DNA of 64,000 bases from positions 1 through 64,000 of the forward strand of contig NZ_AQVE01000001.1 in NCBI RefSeq assembly GCF_000371925.1, read 5' to 3'. The notes beneath the pieces are model-generated. The model did not search any database, had not been told where the DNA came from, and was given only the letters and a program-made list of their open reading frames with translations. A program made the position numbers and the translations under genes. Below, piece by piece: positions 40,905 through 50,873 of this stretch (position 1 is the stretch's first letter; the number at the start of each line of letters is the position of its first letter). Origin of the DNA: Thiolinea disciformis DSM 14473. Its GTDB lineage: Bacteria > Pseudomonadota > Gammaproteobacteria > Thiotrichales > Thiotrichaceae.

Positions 40905-41789
40905 CTATTCTGTATTTAGGGTTCCGCTGTGGAAAATCCAGGTGCGGGTAATATTGAGTTGATCCCACTTCTGGCGGATTTCTTTGGGCAACGGTGGATA
41001 AGGTGAAGCTATCCGTACAATCCGTGTAGCTGCTTTATCCAAAAGCGCACTGCCCGATGATACATCAATCTGGGTATCGACAACATGACCTTGGTGATCC
41101 AGTGTCACGTTGACGATTAACTTCCCACTTAAATTACGTTTAATCGCTTCCTCGGGGAAATTAATATTGCCAATTCGCTCGATTTTCTTGACCCAATTGT
41201 CAATATATTCAGCCTCTACGGCACTTTTAGCACTCACCGCATCAATAAAATGAATACGCGGACGACGTGCATAGCGCGCTTCAGCCTCATCGACTTCGGC
41301 CAATAATTGTGCGATTTCCTGCGCGGTATCCGATAAGTCTTTATAGACGACCTCAGGCTGATCTTCGGGTTGCTCTGGACTTTTATCCGCTGCTTTAAAG
41401 GTTTCGCCTTTTGTAGTCAGAATTTGTGGTTGATACTTGGGCGGTGATTCAGGTGCCGTTTTTTGTGACTGAATCGGCGCATCCCCTTCCGAAGTATTCG
41501 GTTCCACCGCAGCTAAGGGTGTGCGTGGGCGATTTTCTTCATCGGTACTGCCACTGGCCTGTTGGTTAGCTTGCGCAATAAACCTAGCTTCATCAGGTGC
41601 TTTTTCACTATGCGTTTGCACTAAAGTAATGTCCAATACCGCAGGCAGACTCCGATCACCCATACGACTCGGTGCGAAAGAGACCCCAAAAATTAATAAG
41701 GCGTGCGCCAAAATCGCCAAGGGCAAGGTCTTAATTAATGGAAATTCGGTTACGGTTGATTGCACACCGTTCATTGCTAAGGTCGCCAT
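40905..41789 (-). CDS. TonB family energy transducer
   Basis: The 294-residue protein has an N-terminal membrane anchor (LPLAILAHALLIFGVSFAP, about residues 24-42), then a long proline/glutamate-rich periplasmic spacer. The C-terminal TonB domain has NINFPEEAIKRNLSGKLIVN and ASPYPPLPKEI. It couples the proton gradient to outer-membrane transporters. ExbB/ExbD are not in the window. It heads the algH-ruvX-pyrR-pyrB-pyrC'-trmL-ribF run. Confidence 0.92.
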   Translation of the reverse strand: MATLAMNGVQSTVTEFPLIKTLPLAILAHALLIFGVSFAPSRMGDRSLPAVLDITLVQTHSEKAPDEARFIAQANQQASGSTDEENRPRTPLAAVEPNTSEGDAPIQSQKTAPESPPKYQPQILTTKGETFKAADKSPEQPEDQPEVVYKDLSDTAQEIAQLLAEVDEAEARYARRPRIHFIDAVSAKSAVEAEYIDNWVKKIERIGNINFPEEAIKRNLSGKLIVNVTLDHQGHVVDTQIDVSSGSALLDKAATRIVRIASPYPPLPKEIRQKWDQLNITRTWIFHSGTLNTE

Positions 41790-41914
41790 GACATCCGCTT
41801 AGTACGTCTTATTATAATAGTATAGACGGTTAAAGCCGTCGTTCGGGAAAGGCCAGCTACGATACTAGCACTTGTTTTCATCTAACGGTACCATTTATAC
41901 ATAAACTAAATTAA

Positions 41915-42751
41915 TTAGCGCTGAGTAGCTTGTTTACTTAATACATTTGCCAAAATATAGCCATCTTCCGCTGTCAATAAATGGCCGATATTGGGCGTTG
42001 GGATGATTTCAGCGTGGCCATGTAACACAAATATATGATTCATATCTTGATTAGCGGGTGGTACCACCAAATCCGCTGTCTCAGGCGTATTTCCTGTGCG
42101 CACGATAGAGACGTAACGAATAGCTGGGTGGGGTTGGTGATTGAGCCAATACATAAAATTGCCCGGCTTTTCTTGACGTAAATCTGCATATAAACCTCGA
42201 GCCTGCCGTAAGGAGCCTAAACCCATTTGCTCGGCCATGTCCATTAAAGGCGTACCTACTAAAGCACCCGATAAATCAGCAACTGGCGTACCAAGATTCG
42301 GGGCAGCAATCGTAATTAAGGTATCCACTTTCGGGGTTTTACGGCCTGCATTAGCCACTACCCAATAGCGTGCGACTACACCGCCAGCGGAATGACCTGC
42401 CAAGGCTAACGGTTCTTTACGATAGTGATAAATGGCTTTAAGGTAGTGATGTAATACCCCTGCCTGTTGTGCCACGGGCGCACTTGAAGGCAAATCTACG
42501 GTAAAAAATACTTTTTTGGGCGCATACGGCAAGCGAATCGGATTAACAATGCCGCGTGGTGTCAAGGATAAATTACCGCCATCCACCCAACCGGAGGATG
42601 TCAAGGCATCACTAACATTGCGAAATCGCCAATCCATCCCTTGTGCTTGGAACCCAGCTATCAACACTAAGGTTTCTGCCTGTACGCCCTCGAGGAAAAC
42701 AGTACTCACTACTAGCACACTAGCTAAACGAATGAAGTATTTTAAAACCAT
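41915..42751 (-). CDS. Exported alpha/beta-hydrolase, lipase/esterase-like
   Basis: The 278-residue protein has a Sec signal peptide (LASVLVVSTVFLEGVQA). The nucleophile elbow GHSAGG (about residues 119-124) gives the catalytic Ser. DLVVPPANQDMNH probably holds the Asp, and a later His is in NIGHLL. TIAAPNLGTPVADLSG after the elbow resembles triacylglycerol lipases and PGAP1-like hydrolases. It should act in the periplasm or outside. It stands between tonB and a divergent HAD gene. Confidence 0.87.
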   Translation of the reverse strand: MVLKYFIRLASVLVVSTVFLEGVQAETLVLIAGFQAQGMDWRFRNVSDALTSSGWVDGGNLSLTPRGIVNPIRLPYAPKKVFFTVDLPSSAPVAQQAGVLHHYLKAIYHYRKEPLALAGHSAGGVVARYWVVANAGRKTPKVDTLITIAAPNLGTPVADLSGALVGTPLMDMAEQMGLGSLRQARGLYADLRQEKPGNFMYWLNHQPHPAIRYVSIVRTGNTPETADLVVPPANQDMNHIFVLHGHAEIIPTPNIGHLLTAEDGYILANVLSKQATQR

Positions 42752-42821
42752 CTTGTTGTCATAAACTCATGAATTAATTAATGGTAAAATTTTTATTTTT
42801 AAGGCTTAGGGATAGAAGACC

Positions 42822-43505
42822 ATGACGGTGCGCTGTATCGCGTTTGATCTCGATGACACCTTGTGGGATTGTGATGCAGTCATCACGCACGCCGAACAAA
42901 CCGGCTATGCTTGGCTCGCCCACCATTATCCCAGTATTACAGACACCTATCCTTATGCCGAGTTCATTGCACATCGTATTGACTATGCTCAATCACGCCC
43001 CGACTTACATCATGACCTTGGTCAATTGCGTAAAGCATGGTTAGCACAATTAGCGCAGGAACACCAATTAAGCCACGATCTAGTAGAGCCTGCCTTTGCT
43101 GCATTTTACCAAGCCCGACACCAAGTGACACTATTCCCTGAAGTAGAACCTGCCTTACATGCCCTGAAACCACACTATCAGCTCGGCACGATAACTAATG
43201 GCAATGCCGACGTCTCACGTTTATCTATTGGTAGTTTGTTCAATTTTCATTTAAGTTCCGCGCAAGCTGGCGTCACCAAGCCTCATCCAAACATCTTCCT
43301 TCAAGCGGGGCAACTCGCAGGCGTGCGTTTGGACGAAATGGTTTACATTGGTGATGACCTTGAAAAGGACGTATTAGGTGCCCAAAGGGTCGGTATGAAA
43401 GCGATTTGGTTTAATCCCCAACAGCGATCACTGCCCTTGGCGATTAAACCGGATGCTATCATGATAAATTTTGCTGAAATTCATGAGCTGATTCGATTAT
43501 TATAA
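42822..43505 (+). CDS. HAD superfamily phosphatase, YigB-like
   Basis: The 227-residue protein has HAD motif I FDLDDTLWD (about residues 8-16), motif II TITNGN, the lysine in AGVTKPHPN and motif IV YIGDDLEKD. A helical cap lies between motifs I and II. The pattern resembles YigB, which dephosphorylates FMN and related substrates. A ribosome site TTAGGGA precedes ATG 42822. It is divergent from the lipase gene. Confidence 0.92.
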   Translation: MTVRCIAFDLDDTLWDCDAVITHAEQTGYAWLAHHYPSITDTYPYAEFIAHRIDYAQSRPDLHHDLGQLRKAWLAQLAQEHQLSHDLVEPAFAAFYQARHQVTLFPEVEPALHALKPHYQLGTITNGNADVSRLSIGSLFNFHLSSAQAGVTKPHPNIFLQAGQLAGVRLDEMVYIGDDLEKDVLGAQRVGMKAIWFNPQQRSLPLAIKPDAIMINFAEIHELIRLL

Positions 43506-43593
43506 AAGCTTATTGGAGGCAGTTAAAATAAATAGAATCCGACCTAATGGCTAAAAACTTCATGGATGAAGTCGGACAAGGAAGCAAACTACT

Positions 43594-45759
43594 ATGCAAC
43601 ATAGTTACACCATTCAAACCCATCATCGTGGCATTAGCGATTGGATTTTGCGACTATGGGTCAGCAAAGACGATAAAGACTACACGGCATTAAAACGCGC
43701 CGTAACGTTTTATTTTGAAATGCGTGAAGCTCACCCTGAAGCCTTTTCAGAAGGGCCTGACTGTCTAGAAGTGGCTGAAACACTGCGCAGTATTGACACT
43801 GACCAAACGACCCTCTTAGCGGCCATTTTGTCCTCTCATCATTTAGTGCCGTATATTGAATTGGCTGATATTGCACGTGACTATGGCGAGCCAGTCGCTT
43901 TGTTGTGTGAAAATATGCGTACCCTGCATTATTTTCGTGTTAATACTAAAAATAATCCCGATTTAAATCAGAAAGACCAAGCGGAACAAGTACGGCGCAT
44001 GTTATTAGCCATGCTAAAAGACATTCGAGCAGTCTTAGTTAAATTAGCTTGGCACTTACATTATTTACGCTTTTTATCACGTCAAGAAATCACGCCTGAC
44101 CACTTCATTGTTGGCCGACAAACCTTAGAACTATTTGCACCTTTAGCGAATCGTCTAGGGATTAGTCAATTCAAATGGGAGATGGAAGATTTAGCCTTCC
44201 GCTTTATTGAGCCGGAACAATACAAATTTATTGCCAAAGCCCTAGCAGATACTCGGATTGCACGTGAAAAATATATCGAGAACTTTATTGAGCTGATTCA
44301 AAAATTTCTCAAAGAAATCAATATTTCTGCCAAAGTTTACGGTCGCCCTAAGCATATTTATAGCATTTGGAAAAAAATGCAACGTAAACGCGTAGGCATT
44401 GATGGTCTATTTGATTTACGTGCGATCCGCATTATTGTTAATGACCGTGATACTTGCTTTGAAGTCATCAGTTTAATTCATAATAAATGGGAATTTGTTC
44501 CCGAAGAATATGATAATTATATTGATAATGTTAAACCCAATGGCTACCAGTCCATTCATACAGTTGTCATTGGCCCTGAAAATCAGCATGTTGAAATTCA
44601 AATTCGCACCCAATCCATGCATGAGCAAGCGGAATTAGGGGTAGCTGCACACTGGCGCTATAAAGAAGGCGGTAAACATGATATTGCCTTAGAGCGGGTG
44701 ATTTCCTCACTCCGCAAACTTCTAGATAATGATGTTGAAGATGGTGACTTTTTAGAAAACTTTAAAACTGAATTATTTTCCGATCGTGTTTTCGTCTTCA
44801 CCCCAAAAGGCCGTGTTATTGACCTCATCAAAGGTGCAACCCCCTTAGACTTTGCCTATGCTATTCATACCGACATTGGGCATCGCTGCCAAGGTGCGAA
44901 AGTAAATGGTGGCATAGTCCCGTTAAACTACGAATTACATAATGGCGAACAAGTCGAAGTTTTAACGGGCAAAGAAGCCAAGCCTAAGATGAACTGGCTC
45001 AATGAAAGCTTAGGTTATGCTAAATCACCGCGCACCAAACAAAAAATCAATCATTGGTTCCGTCAACAAAATCACGAAAAGAATTATCAAGACGGCCAAA
45101 CTATTTTTGAACGTAAACGTCATTTACTCAACTTAAAGCAAACGGATATTGAGGCCATTGCCAAAAGTTTTGGTCGTCCTAATGAGCGTGATTTTTTTAT
45201 TGCACTAGGGCGTGGCGATGTTAGTCCGCAACAATTAACTACTGCTTTACTGAAAGATCGCAATAATAATATTCAACTGAAAATTGTTAAGAAACCTGTT
45301 AGCACCAAAGCTGATGATATTATTGTGGGAGGCGTTGAAAATATTGTCACGCAAATTGCTAGCTGCTGCCAGCCTATTTACGGCGATAAAATTATTGGAT
45401 ACATCACTTCACAAGGCCGTGGCATAGCGGTACATCGCAGTGATTGCGTGAATATGATTCACTTACCACCAGAGCAGCAAAATCGATTGATCGAAGTCAC
45501 TTGGGCTAATAATAATGTATCTTACGCTGTTGATATTTTAATTAAAGGTTATAACCAGCCCGGTTTCTTGCGCGATATTACTGATTTATTAGCACGCGAA
45601 CAGATTAATATCCTAAGTATTAATACGCATTCTAGCCCGCATGATGATTTGGCTTTGATTGAGGTATCCATTCACATCAAAAACTCTGAGCAATTATCAG
45701 AAGCCTTAGAGCGTCTGACCCAATTATCGTTTGTGACGGATGTACAGCGTAAAGCCTAG
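43594..45759 (+). CDS. relA: RelA-type (p)ppGpp synthetase, hydrolase domain inactive
   Basis: The 721-residue protein has a hydrolase-like N-terminus without the HD pair (LLAAILSSHHLVPYI where SpoT has an intact HD). The synthetase domain is complete: VYGRPKHIYSIWKKM, DLRAIRIIV, PNGYQSIHT and EIQIRTQSMHEQAELG. TGS (RVFVFTPKGRVIDL), helical, zinc-finger-like (SCCQPIYGDKIIGY) and ACT domains follow. It should make (p)ppGpp on stalled ribosomes. A palindrome acttcat-gg-atgaagt (43557-43572) lies just upstream of ATG 43594. Its stop is 4 bp from the convergent gspC stop. Confidence 0.94.
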   Translation: MQHSYTIQTHHRGISDWILRLWVSKDDKDYTALKRAVTFYFEMREAHPEAFSEGPDCLEVAETLRSIDTDQTTLLAAILSSHHLVPYIELADIARDYGEPVALLCENMRTLHYFRVNTKNNPDLNQKDQAEQVRRMLLAMLKDIRAVLVKLAWHLHYLRFLSRQEITPDHFIVGRQTLELFAPLANRLGISQFKWEMEDLAFRFIEPEQYKFIAKALADTRIAREKYIENFIELIQKFLKEINISAKVYGRPKHIYSIWKKMQRKRVGIDGLFDLRAIRIIVNDRDTCFEVISLIHNKWEFVPEEYDNYIDNVKPNGYQSIHTVVIGPENQHVEIQIRTQSMHEQAELGVAAHWRYKEGGKHDIALERVISSLRKLLDNDVEDGDFLENFKTELFSDRVFVFTPKGRVIDLIKGATPLDFAYAIHTDIGHRCQGAKVNGGIVPLNYELHNGEQVEVLTGKEAKPKMNWLNESLGYAKSPRTKQKINHWFRQQNHEKNYQDGQTIFERKRHLLNLKQTDIEAIAKSFGRPNERDFFIALGRGDVSPQQLTTALLKDRNNNIQLKIVKKPVSTKADDIIVGGVENIVTQIASCCQPIYGDKIIGYITSQGRGIAVHRSDCVNMIHLPPEQQNRLIEVTWANNNVSYAVDILIKGYNQPGFLRDITDLLAREQINILSINTHSSPHDDLALIEVSIHIKNSEQLSEALERLTQLSFVTDVQRKA

Positions 45760-45763
45760 ATAA

Positions 45764-46852
45764 CTAGAAGGTGACTTGGACGGAGGTTAACTGACCTCCT
45801 CGTAATACTTTGAGGCTAGCACTAGAACTTTGCATTAAGCCTTGCATGGCTCTTAGACTAGAAGAATTGCTAGTTAATGGACTGCCATTAATTTCCGTTA
45901 CTATATCGCCAGCTTGCAAACCGGTCTGATTAAATAAAGCAATATTGCTGCCGGGGGCCACACGAAAGCCTTGCATTTGACCATTTTGAATCACCGGACT
46001 AGGTCGAACTATTTCTAAGAGTTTATTATTATCTGTTGCGACTTGCTGTCTAAATCCAGTCAGGGTATTGCTAGATTGAGGTGGAGGTAGTTCTTGGTTG
46101 GGTTTATTGCTTGGAGCCACTTCTGAAGCGCCTGCAGGAAGAACATCTTGGGAGGGGGTTTCTACCATAGGTTGCTCGGGTGGTGGAGCTGGAATGAGAT
46201 CCGTTTGTTGTTGCAGACTAGGATCTTCCATCGGTGGTGCTAGGCCATTATCCACCATCGGCTGCTCTGTTATTTCTGGTGCCATTTCATCTGGTATCAT
46301 CTGCCCAGCGCCAGCCCCGCCGCCATTACTAGCCTCAACCAACTTGGGCATGTTGAGTGTTTTTTTCTCACCCGCAAGGCTAATCTCAATTTTATCATCG
46401 TAAACTTTTTCTAACTTTGCACCGGTATCTTTAATCGTCTCACCCACACTCAGTACATGCTGTTTACCATTAACATCAATAATCGCTATCCCTGCTTTAC
46501 CCGGTAGACTATACAAACCCACCAATTTCATCGGTAGTTGTGGTTTCGCTGGTTCAGCCTGAATAGCTGACTGTGGCTGCTGTGGGGCTACTGGAGGCGT
46601 ATAAACACCTAATAAGTGATAATTAGCAATTTCACGACTTAAATCTTGTGAGCTAGCCTTGGCCGGAATGACCTCTACCGCTTCAGATGGAACAGCTGTG
46701 GTGACCATAGATAATGCTGGATCCGCCGGAAACAGCATCCACGTTAAGCGAGCTAACAGAAAGCCACTTAAAATCACGAGCAGTAAAGTGACATGGTCAG
46801 GCAATTTTTCTAGGACACGGTCGAAAAACTGTTGTTGTTTAAGCTTTTGCAT
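45764..46852 (-). CDS. gspC: Type II secretion system protein GspC
   Basis: The 362-residue inner-membrane protein has a single N-terminal helix (VTLLLVILSGFLLARLTW, residues 20-37) and a periplasmic HR domain (IANYHLLGVYTPP then KLVGLYSLPGKAGIAII). A long Pro/Gln-rich linker leads to a C-terminal PDZ domain (GLQAGDIVTEINGSPLTS). GspC connects the inner platform to the GspD secretin. No other gsp genes are nearby, so the system is split. It is convergent with relA. Confidence 0.92.
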   Translation of the reverse strand: MQKLKQQQFFDRVLEKLPDHVTLLLVILSGFLLARLTWMLFPADPALSMVTTAVPSEAVEVIPAKASSQDLSREIANYHLLGVYTPPVAPQQPQSAIQAEPAKPQLPMKLVGLYSLPGKAGIAIIDVNGKQHVLSVGETIKDTGAKLEKVYDDKIEISLAGEKKTLNMPKLVEASNGGGAGAGQMIPDEMAPEITEQPMVDNGLAPPMEDPSLQQQTDLIPAPPPEQPMVETPSQDVLPAGASEVAPSNKPNQELPPPQSSNTLTGFRQQVATDNNKLLEIVRPSPVIQNGQMQGFRVAPGSNIALFNQTGLQAGDIVTEINGSPLTSNSSSLRAMQGLMQSSSASLKVLRGGQLTSVQVTF

Positions 46853-47156
46853 ATACCAAACCTGAAATCTCAGTTTGCATCTGTTAAATGTTCCCGAGTC
46901 TGGACAACTTTATCGACCGCTTACCGCATTGAAGGAGGTAGTTTGTCGATAATCGCTAATAAATATTATTGCCCCCTGACTTGACCTAACAAACCTACTT
47001 ATAACGGCTGGCAAGGGTAGTCGATTTCTATACTTCTGGCTACTTAAATCCTACTAAGCTTACGCTTCCCCAAGGAGTTGGGTACGATACAGTTTTCTTC
47101 TTGTCAGTATAGATGATATTTTAAACAAAACTTAGGTTTTATCCACAGGGTTTTGG
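46853..47156. other. Intergenic region between purC and gspC
   Basis: This 304 bp region between the gspC start and the purC stop should contain the gspC promoter and any purC terminator. No clear hairpin, RNA or gene was seen. Confidence 0.5.
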
Positions 47157-48080
47157 TTAATCTCTTGTCAAGCGGACAGCCACTTCACGGTACTTTTTGG
47201 TAGTCTTTTCAACCAGTTCTTGCGGTAAGGCTGGTCCTGGTGCCGTCTTATCCCAATCCAAAGTCTCCAGATAATCGCGGACAAATTGCTTATCAAAGGA
47301 CGGTGGATTATTTCCGGGTTGATAGTGGTCGGCTGGCCAAAATCGTGAGGAGTCTGGGGTTAAAGCCTCGTCAATCAACACCAATTGATCGTTCTCATCC
47401 AAACCAAATTCAAACTTCGTATCTGCAATAATAATCCCGCGCTCTAAGGCATAATCAGCAGCTTGCTGATAAAGCTTAAAACTAATCTCACGCACTTGTT
47501 TAGCAACCGGTTCGCCTACTAATTTTACCATCTGTTCAAAGTCGATATTCATATCATGAATCCCAACCTCGGCTTTGGTGGAAGGTGTAAAAATAGGTTC
47601 AGGCAGTTTATCGGCTAAGCGTAAACCAAGCGGTAATTTAACCCCACAGACATCACCCTCTTGCTGATATTCCTTCCAACCTGAACCAACAAGATAACCC
47701 CGTACAATCGCCTCAACCGGTAAAGGACGCATACGTTTTACAATCATGCTCCGGCCTTGCAACTGCGCCTTTTCTGTGGCACTGAGCGGTAAATCATCCA
47801 AACGTAAATCGCTTAAATGATTGGGGATCACTGCTTTAAGCTTTTCAAACCAGAATAACGCTACTTCCGTTAAAATTTTGCCTTTATCAGGAATCGGGGT
47901 GGGCAAAACCACATCAAATGCTGATAAGCGATCCGTCGTTACAATGAGCATATGCTTGGCGTCCACAGCATAGATATCACGCACTTTGCCGCGTGCTATC
48001 AAGGGTAAGTGGCTCAGTTGGGTTTCCATAACGGCACTAGATACGTCTACGCCTTGAGTTGATTGGTTCATAAGCTTCAT
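47157..48080 (-). CDS. purC: Phosphoribosylaminoimidazole-succinocarboxamide synthase
   Basis: The 307-residue protein has GKVRDIYAVDAKHMLIVTT at the N-terminus, RMRPLPVEAIVRGYLVGSG, IIADTKFEFGLDE and LTPDSSRFWP. This is the longer proteobacterial/yeast-like PurC type. It joins aspartate to CAIR in purine synthesis. ATG 48080 is used, with ATG 48071 possible; neither has a strong ribosome site. It is divergent from purE. Confidence 0.95.
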   Translation of the reverse strand: MKLMNQSTQGVDVSSAVMETQLSHLPLIARGKVRDIYAVDAKHMLIVTTDRLSAFDVVLPTPIPDKGKILTEVALFWFEKLKAVIPNHLSDLRLDDLPLSATEKAQLQGRSMIVKRMRPLPVEAIVRGYLVGSGWKEYQQEGDVCGVKLPLGLRLADKLPEPIFTPSTKAEVGIHDMNIDFEQMVKLVGEPVAKQVREISFKLYQQAADYALERGIIIADTKFEFGLDENDQLVLIDEALTPDSSRFWPADHYQPGNNPPSFDKQFVRDYLETLDWDKTAPGPALPQELVEKTTKKYREVAVRLTRD

Positions 48081-48144
48081 AAAGTAGTGAGAAAGATATC
48101 AAGCCGGTATACTATCAGATTTTCTGTTGCACAAGGGTAGCAAG

Positions 48145-48642
48145 ATGACGCAACCACGCGTGGGCATTGTAATGGGCAGCAATAGTGACTGGAAAGTCAT
48201 GGTCAAAGCTGTGGAACAATTGGAGGCATTTGGCGTTGCACATGAATATCGTGTTGTTTCGGCGCATCGCACTCCTGATTTGCTATTCGAATATGCCAGT
48301 ACTGCAGAACAACGCGGTTTACAATGTATTATTGCGGGAGCAGGTGGTGCAGCCCATTTGCCCGGTATGTTGGCCGCCAAAACCACAATTCCGGTCTTAG
48401 GTGTGCCGGTGCCTTCCCGTTATTTGCATGGGCAAGATTCGCTGTATTCAATCGTACAAATGCCGAAAGGTATTCCGGTTGCCACCTTTGCCATTGGTGA
48501 AGCCGGAGCAGCCAATGCAGCTTTGTTCGCCATTGCACAATTAGCTTTACAAGATAAAGCATTGGCGCAGCAATTAGCTGAATACCGCGAAGCTCAACGT
48601 GATTTTGCCTTGAATATGACCCTTCCCCCTGAGTTTGAATAG
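48145..48642 (+). CDS. purE: N5-carboxyaminoimidazole ribonucleotide mutase
   Basis: The 165-residue protein has [14 protein letters not shown] at the N-terminus, VSAHRTPD with the catalytic His, and [17 protein letters not shown]. It converts N5-CAIR to CAIR. The start is ATG 48145. purK begins 7 bp after its stop with AGGA in the gap, forming the usual purEK pair. Confidence 0.96.
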   Translation: MTQPRVGIVMGSNSDWKVMVKAVEQLEAFGVAHEYRVVSAHRTPDLLFEYASTAEQRGLQCIIAGAGGAAHLPGMLAAKTTIPVLGVPVPSRYLHGQDSLYSIVQMPKGIPVATFAIGEAGAANAALFAIAQLALQDKALAQQLAEYREAQRDFALNMTLPPEFE

Positions 48643-48649
48643 GATCACC

Positions 48650-49789
48650 ATGCTTCTTCCCGGATCAACGATTGGTATGCTAGGCGGCGGACAACTAGGC
48701 CGTATGTTTGTGATGGCAGCGCGCACCCTCGGCTATAAAGTGATTGTCTTAGAGCCTGATCCACATAGTCCTGCAGGGCAGCTCGCCGAACAGCATATGA
48801 TCGCGGCCTACGATGATGAAACGGCGCTTACAGCCCTTGCTGAGCAATGTGATGTTATTACGACAGAGTTCGAAAATATCCCCGCGAAAACCCTAGAATA
48901 TTTAGCGCAAATCCGCCCTGTGCACCCTTCGGCCTACGCGGTAAAAATGGCACAAGACCGTATTGTGGAAAAAGCTTTTGTGCGGGAATGTGGTTTATCA
49001 CCTGTGCCTTACGCGGTGATTCGTAGTAGTGCTGATCTAGCCTCTGCCGCCCAACACATTCCATTTCCCGCTATTCTAAAAACAGCGCGTTTAGGTTATG
49101 ACGGGAAAGGCCAAATTACGGTTAAGAATGCACAAGAGCTGGCTGCTGCTTTTACGCAATTGAAACAAGTAGACTGCGTCTTAGAACAACGTATTGAGCT
49201 AGCTTGTGAAATTTCGATTGTGTTAGCGCGCCATGAGAATGGTACGGTACAGTGTTTCCCCGTGGCGGAAAATCTACACCGCAATGGTATTTTGCACCAA
49301 ACCATCGCTCCGGCACGCATTTCTGAAACACTTGCTGAGCAAGCCCGTCAAGCCGCCACGATTATGGCGCAGCGACTTCAGTTTATTGGTGTGATGGCCG
49401 TAGAGTTTTTCGTGACACAGCAGGGCGAGCTTTTAGTCAATGAAATGGCACCACGCCCCCACAATAGTGGTCACTATACCTTAGATGCCTGTGTTACCTC
49501 ACAATTTGAACAGCAACTACGCATGGTGTGCGGCCTAGCTTTTGGTTCAACACAGCAACACACGCCGGTGGTTATGATCAATTTGTTAGGCGATCTGTGG
49601 GGCGCTAGCCAACCGCCTTGGCAATATCTATTCACGCAGGCCAACAGCAAACTGCACCTCTACGGTAAGCAAGAAGCACGAAGTGGGCGCAAAATGGGGC
49701 ATTTCTGTACTTTAGCACCAAGCCTTGATGAAGCACTTAACGAATCAGAGCGTATCTTTAATGCTTTAGCGGGGAGTCACCATGTCTGA
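48650..49789 (+). CDS. purK: N5-carboxyaminoimidazole ribonucleotide synthase
   Basis: The 379-residue ATP-grasp enzyme has GMLGGGQLGRMFVMAA at the start, ILKTARLGYDGKGQ in the nucleotide-binding region, and NEMAPRPHNSGHYT near the active site. It carboxylates AIR with ATP and bicarbonate to feed PurE. The real start is ATG 48650 rather than TTG 48635 inside purE. It overlaps the next gene by 8 bp. Confidence 0.96.
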   Translation: MLLPGSTIGMLGGGQLGRMFVMAARTLGYKVIVLEPDPHSPAGQLAEQHMIAAYDDETALTALAEQCDVITTEFENIPAKTLEYLAQIRPVHPSAYAVKMAQDRIVEKAFVRECGLSPVPYAVIRSSADLASAAQHIPFPAILKTARLGYDGKGQITVKNAQELAAAFTQLKQVDCVLEQRIELACEISIVLARHENGTVQCFPVAENLHRNGILHQTIAPARISETLAEQARQAATIMAQRLQFIGVMAVEFFVTQQGELLVNEMAPRPHNSGHYTLDACVTSQFEQQLRMVCGLAFGSTQQHTPVVMINLLGDLWGASQPPWQYLFTQANSKLHLYGKQEARSGRKMGHFCTLAPSLDEALNESERIFNALAGSHHV

Positions 49790-50375
49790 CGCCGCTTATT
49801 TACGCGAGATTCGCCAAGACATTCGTTTTGAGGCGGAATTAGCAGGGCATTTGTTTCAATTTACCAGTACTTGGGGCATTTTCTCACCACGCGAAATTGA
49901 TGAAGGTACCGATTTACTGTTGCGCCATCTTGAGATCAATCCCAGCGATGATTGCTTTGATTTAGGCTGTGGTTATGGCCCTGTTGGCTTATTCATGGCA
50001 AAACTGGCGCCTCAAGGTCAAACCTTAATGGTCGACAAAGATTTTATGGCAGTCGAATACAGCAATCGCAACGCCACTTTAAATAAACTCCCCAATGCCC
50101 GTGCCATACTGAGTAATGGCCTGCAACACATTGATCCTAGTCTACGCTTTGATGTGATTGCCTCCAATATTCCTGCCAAAGTTGGCAAAGAGATGATGAC
50201 TATTATGCTGCATGATATGAAACAGCATTTGAAACCAAAGGGGCGTATTTATCTGGTGACAATCAATGGCTTACGTGAATATATGAAGCGTAATTTGAAG
50301 GAGGTGTTTGGTCATTATGACAAACTTAAGCAGGGCAAAAACTATACCATTTCCTATAGCCAATTAGGCGGCTGA
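49782..50375 (+). CDS. Class I methyltransferase, RsmC/small-domain MTS type
   Basis: The 197-residue protein has CFDLGCGYGPVGLFMAK as SAM motif I and DVIASNIPAKVGKE in place of the usual NPP motif IV (here SNIPAK). This pattern matches ribosomal RNA guanine methyltransferases such as the RsmC C-terminal domain, but the protein is short and lacks the N-terminal half. It overlaps purK by eight bases. Target unknown; rRNA is likely. Confidence 0.88.
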   Translation: MSDAAYLREIRQDIRFEAELAGHLFQFTSTWGIFSPREIDEGTDLLLRHLEINPSDDCFDLGCGYGPVGLFMAKLAPQGQTLMVDKDFMAVEYSNRNATLNKLPNARAILSNGLQHIDPSLRFDVIASNIPAKVGKEMMTIMLHDMKQHLKPKGRIYLVTINGLREYMKRNLKEVFGHYDKLKQGKNYTISYSQLGG

Positions 50376-50503
50376 CCGCTCAATCCTATCTTTCGAACTT
50401 TTGATCTCTATGGGGTATTGCGTTCATAAAGTTAAACTATAATTAACGCGGGCTTAATACTTTTAAGTCCTATAAAAATCTTCCACAGTAAGGAGTCACT
50501 AGA

Positions 50504-50773
50504 ATGGGTGTTGATATTGTAGCAATCTTAATCATGCTAGCAATTGGTGCCGTTGCAGGCTGGTTGGCTGGCCAATTGGTTCCGGGCGGCGGTTTTGGTT
50601 TAATTGGAAATATTGTTTTGGGCTTAGTCGGTTCTGTTGTCGGTACACTGGTGGGTGGACTGATTAGCCCCAAAATCGGGCTAAATGTACCAGAAATCGT
50701 TAATACCATTATTTGGGCTACGATTGGTGCAGTGATTGTCCTATTGATCTTAAAACTGATTAAGAAAGCCTAG
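50504..50773 (+). CDS. GlsB/YeaQ/YmgE family stress-response membrane protein
   Basis: The 89-residue protein has three hydrophobic helices with many glycines: IVAILIMLAIGAVAGWLAGQ, then GGGFGLIGNIVLGLVGSVVG and TIIWATIGAVIVLLILKLI. This is the transglycosylase-associated (PF04226) pattern. These small inner-membrane proteins are induced by stress; their mechanism is unknown. The ribosome site AAGGAG precedes ATG 50504. Confidence 0.9.
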   Translation: MGVDIVAILIMLAIGAVAGWLAGQLVPGGGFGLIGNIVLGLVGSVVGTLVGGLISPKIGLNVPEIVNTIIWATIGAVIVLLILKLIKKA

Positions 50774-50827
50774 TTTCGAATAAGGCGATTACGTTAGCTG
50801 TGAAACGTGTAAAGAAATAAAAAACGG

Positions 50828-50851
50828 AAAGCCACGCATTGCGTGGCCTTT
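50828..50851 (-). terminator. Terminator of the Cas6-like/DsrC-like/64-residue operon
   Basis: The arms gccacgca (50831-50838) and tgcgtggc (50840-50847), with extra AAA/TTT pairs outside, form a strong stem. Read on the minus strand it is followed by CCG and a run of six Ts (complement of 50819-50824), fitting a terminator for the minus-strand genes ending at 50874. It also faces the plus-strand gene ending at 50773. Confidence 0.75.
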
Positions 50852-50873
50852 CGGACTACTAGGAGGACTAAAC

